A stretch of DNA of 64,000 bases from Candidatus Brocadia sinica JPN1 (GTDB taxonomy: Bacteria > Planctomycetota > Brocadiia > Brocadiales > Brocadiaceae), in contig NZ_BAFN01000001.1 of assembly GCF_000949635.1 (NCBI RefSeq), positions 3,779,052 to 3,843,051 of the forward strand, read 5' to 3'. The notes below the pieces were generated by a model that worked only from the letters and a program-made list of their open reading frames with translations, did no database searches and was not told the DNA's origin. Below are positions 61,974 to 64,000 of the stretch, in pieces; position 1 is the stretch's first letter; each line of letters opens with the position of its first letter. A program made the position numbers and the translations under genes.

Positions 61974-62000
61974 GTAGAGACGTATTGCATACGTCTCTAC
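61974..62000. repeat. Perfect 12-bp palindrome after the lipoprotein gene
   Basis: GTAGAGACGTAT (61974-61985), TGC, ATACGTCTCTAC (61989-62000). A related GAGACG/CGTCTC hairpin is in riboswitch 2 (10600-10624). No T-run follows, so it is more a dispersed repeat than a terminator, although it could stabilise transcripts. Confidence 0.6.
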
Positions 62001-62011
62001 AGATATGGTAT

Positions 62012-62173
62012 TCATTTTTTTGCACATTTGCAAACGACACCCTCTTTAACTTCTGTATTGCAATTTCCGCATCGGAAACAGTATTTTTCCTCATCCCAAT
62101 ATGTTTTCAGCGTATGGCTTTCATCAAAAAATATTCCTTTTGGGTTCTTACTCCAGTGCCCGACTCTTTTCAT
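62012..62173 (-). CDS. Small zinc-ribbon protein
   Basis: 53 residues with AAAGGAG upstream of the ATG at 62173. Sequence includes YCFRCGNCNTEVKEGVVCKC, i.e. CxxCxxC and CxC cysteines in a ribbon. Downstream of the response regulator on the same strand (19 bases), so part of the same operon. Family unknown. Confidence 0.6.
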   Translation of the reverse strand: MKRVGHWSKNPKGIFFDESHTLKTYWDEEKYCFRCGNCNTEVKEGVVCKCAKK

Positions 62174-62191
62174 TGCATTTCTCCTTTCTCA

Positions 62192-62560
62192 TTATTTGTG
62201 GTTTTCCAGTCTTTTTGATATCTCAGCTAAAAGTTTTTCTTTATTAAACGGTTTTTCCAAAAATGAGACATTTCCTAACGCCTGAAAGCACCGGTACGTT
62301 TTTTCATCAAGTGCTGAGGCCATAATAATAGGCACTTCTCTGTACCGGCTGTCTTTTCTCAGCATCGCAAAAACTCTGTCACCGGTAATCCCTTCCATCA
62401 AAATATCCAGGATTATCAAATCATATTTTTTTTCCTTCGTTTTTTTCAACCCCTCATCCGCATTTGAAGCAAGGGTAACGGCAAATTGTTCCCCTTGCAA
62501 CATGTCCTGATAAAATTCCTGCATTTCCAGGTCGTCTTCCATGATTAATAACTCTTTCAT
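62192..62560 (-). CDS. Single-domain response regulator (CheY-like)
   Basis: 122 residues, receiver domain only. Acidic pocket Asp9-Asp10 (MEDD), phosphoacceptor Asp52 (LIILDILM), Thr/Ser and Lys103 (FLEKPF) are present. It follows the histidine kinase gene by 138 bases and is its likely phosphoacceptor. No output domain. Confidence 0.93.
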   Translation of the reverse strand: MKELLIMEDDLEMQEFYQDMLQGEQFAVTLASNADEGLKKTKEKKYDLIILDILMEGITGDRVFAMLRKDSRYREVPIIMASALDEKTYRCFQALGNVSFLEKPFNKEKLLAEISKRLENHK

Positions 62561-62697
62561 TCTTCTCCAACTCCTTTGAAAAAATTTTTATACGTGTATG
62601 GTGCAAACGAAATTTTCTGCACTGTTTTTATCTCCGGGCAGAAGGGGCGTCGATGCCGGATTTCAATATTCATATTTTTTATCACATCTCTGTTTTC

Positions 62698-64000
62698 TTA
62701 TTGTGCAGTCATTCCAGGCTGATTCATAGAACCTGATTTATGTTCTGCAGTTATTGGTAAGGTAAATTTGAACCGCGACCCCTTTCCCTTTCCTTCAGAC
62801 TCAACCCAAATCCTGCCCTTATGTATCTGTACAATATTTTTGCAGATAGCAAGACCGATTCCTGATCCATATGCTGAAGGTATTTCTTTATAAAATTTTT
62901 CGAATACCCGTTTTTTTGTTTCGTCATCCAATCCCTTGCCTGTGTCTTCTACCGTTAATTCTATGGCATCCGGGAGTACCCTTGCTGATATGCTGATTTT
63001 CCCATGTTCTGTGAACTTTATGGCGTTATCCACCAGGTGGATTATCAGGCGATACATCTTATCCCGGTCTGCATGAATAACGGGAATATCGGAAGGTAGC
63101 CGGTGAATGAGAGCATTCCCTTTTTTACCGGCAGTATCTGCCATTTCGTTAATAATTTGTTTCACCAGGTCAATGAGTGAAACATCGGATAATTTTAATG
63201 GCTCCATTCCCGATTCTAATTTGGATATATCAAGGATATTTTTGATGCTGTTTTTCAGACGATTGACATTGTTTCTCAGGATATCTTGAATTTGAAATCC
63301 CCTTGCAAACATACTGGTATTTCCTGTCTTCATAGAACGTTCAAACATATCAATAGCCATTTCAATCTTTGCAACAGGGGTCTTTAGCTCGTGTGTGACA
63401 TCGCGAATCAGAGTATCTTTCAATTCATCCAATTTTTTCCTCTCCGTGATGTCGCGACAAAAACCTTCGATGCCAATGACGTTATCCCCTTCCTTAATGG
63501 GAAGCACTTCGATGGATAACCATATCATCTGCCCCTGTTTATGAATAACCCGAAACTCAAGATCCATCAGACTATTTTTTAATCCATGTAATATCTGGAG
63601 GATTTCATGCTGTACCCTTTCCTTATCCTCATCATGACATAAGGAGAGTCCATAGCCACGGTTGTTATAAAACTGATCTACGGAGTATCCTGTGATCTTT
63701 TCCACCGAGGGACTCATGAGAGAAAACTCTCCGTTCCTTGTACACTCAAAAATAATATCCGGAGAACTCTCGATAACTGTTCTGTATTTTTCCTCTGCTT
63801 CTTTAATCTTATTAAATAACCGAGTATTCTCAATTGCCATAGATAACTGAGGGGCAATTTGTGAGAAAAAATTGATATGCTTCTTTGAATAATAGTCCCT
63901 TCGTTTGCTCCCAAAATTTACACTGCCTATTACGTTTCCTTTATACTCAAGTGGGTATCCAAGCCTTGAACGGATTCCTTCTTTAAACAATACGGTATCA
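62698..64000 (-). CDS. GAF-PAS sensor histidine kinase, N-terminus outside window
   Basis: The minus-strand frame is open to the window edge (DTVLFKEGIRS precedes a TTG at 63990), so the N-terminus lies beyond. Visible: the end of a GAF domain (IGSVNFGSKRRDYYSKKHINF), a PAS/PAC domain (SPDIIFECTRNGEFSLMSPS ... GFCRDITERK), the HisKA phosphoacceptor in RDVTHELKTPVAKIEMAI, and the HATPase with N-box HLVDNAIKF, G1 VEDTGKGL, F-box FEKFYKE and G2 GSGIGLAI. It probably phosphorylates the downstream receiver. Confidence 0.92.
   Translation of the reverse strand, partial: DTVLFKEGIRSRLGYPLEYKGNVIGSVNFGSKRRDYYSKKHINFFSQIAPQLSMAIENTRLFNKIKEAEEKYRTVIESSPDIIFECTRNGEFSLMSPSVEKITGYSVDQFYNNRGYGLSLCHDEDKERVQHEILQILHGLKNSLMDLEFRVIHKQGQMIWLSIEVLPIKEGDNVIGIEGFCRDITERKKLDELKDTLIRDVTHELKTPVAKIEMAIDMFERSMKTGNTSMFARGFQIQDILRNNVNRLKNSIKNILDISKLESGMEPLKLSDVSLIDLVKQIINEMADTAGKKGNALIHRLPSDIPVIHADRDKMYRLIIHLVDNAIKFTEHGKISISARVLPDAIELTVEDTGKGLDDETKKRVFEKFYKEIPSAYGSGIGLAICKNIVQIHKGRIWVESEGKGKGSRFKFTLPITAEHKSGSMNQPGMTAQ

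Overview
The window is a bacterial chromosome segment with an AT-leaning, gene-dense core. It carries multihaem c-type cytochromes (a NrfHA nitrite-to-ammonium reductase and a triheme protein), a NapH-type Fe-S membrane protein, futalosine-pathway menaquinone genes, class 1B dihydroorotate dehydrogenase, a complete lipoate branch (lipB, lipA) beside E1/E2 of a 2-oxoacid dehydrogenase, and flagellar hook genes. This combination fits an anaerobic or microaerobic respiring bacterium. My best guess, an inference from gene content and not proven by any marker here, is an anammox-type planctomycete (Brocadiales).

Layout. 1-5.3 kb: flagellar hook genes (flgE partial, flgD, fliK), two lipoproteins and thiE, all on the minus strand. 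5.7-8.1 kb: purF with a broken frame, then a radical SAM/SPASM gene. 8.2-15.7 kb: an accessory block with a nucleotidyltransferase pair, a LuxR-type regulator and a large secreted beta-propeller/PKD protein (the last two frame-shifted and each behind a cyclic-di-GMP-I-like riboswitch), palindromic repeats, a wrecked DUF5615/DUF433 pair, and an exact ~515-bp second copy of the 3' half of the radical SAM gene. 15.9-37.8 kb: housekeeping genes (K+/H+ antiporter, ruvC, pyrDK, midA-like, pdhABC-like, lipBA with a kinase-fold gene between them, a PAS-GGDEF diguanylate cyclase, nnrE, hutH, mqnCA, pyk).

38.1-48.4 kb is an integrated element of about 10.3 kb next to a tRNA-Glu gene. It has a tyrosine integrase, an excisionase-type HTH, a CHC2-Toprim-SF3 primase/helicase, a small terminase subunit without large terminase or capsid genes, a Dam-like methylase, a Spo11/TopoVI-A-like protein, an ERCC4 nuclease and a PC4-like ssDNA-binding protein. 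This is the layout of a phage satellite (PICI/P4-like), with a candidate origin directly 3' of the primase. I consider it the most interesting unit of the window.

48.6-64 kb: tRNA-Glu, an exported protein, a NapH-type polyferredoxin fused to TPRs, small zinc-ribbon proteins (one behind a third riboswitch), tRNA-Pro, a decayed glycerate kinase, nrfHA, purM, a glycosyltransferase, a B12-binding radical SAM protein, a triheme cytochrome, a lipoprotein, and a histidine kinase/response regulator pair running off the right edge. The three riboswitches, the diguanylate cyclase, the flagellar genes and the surface protein suggest a c-di-GMP motile-to-attached circuit.
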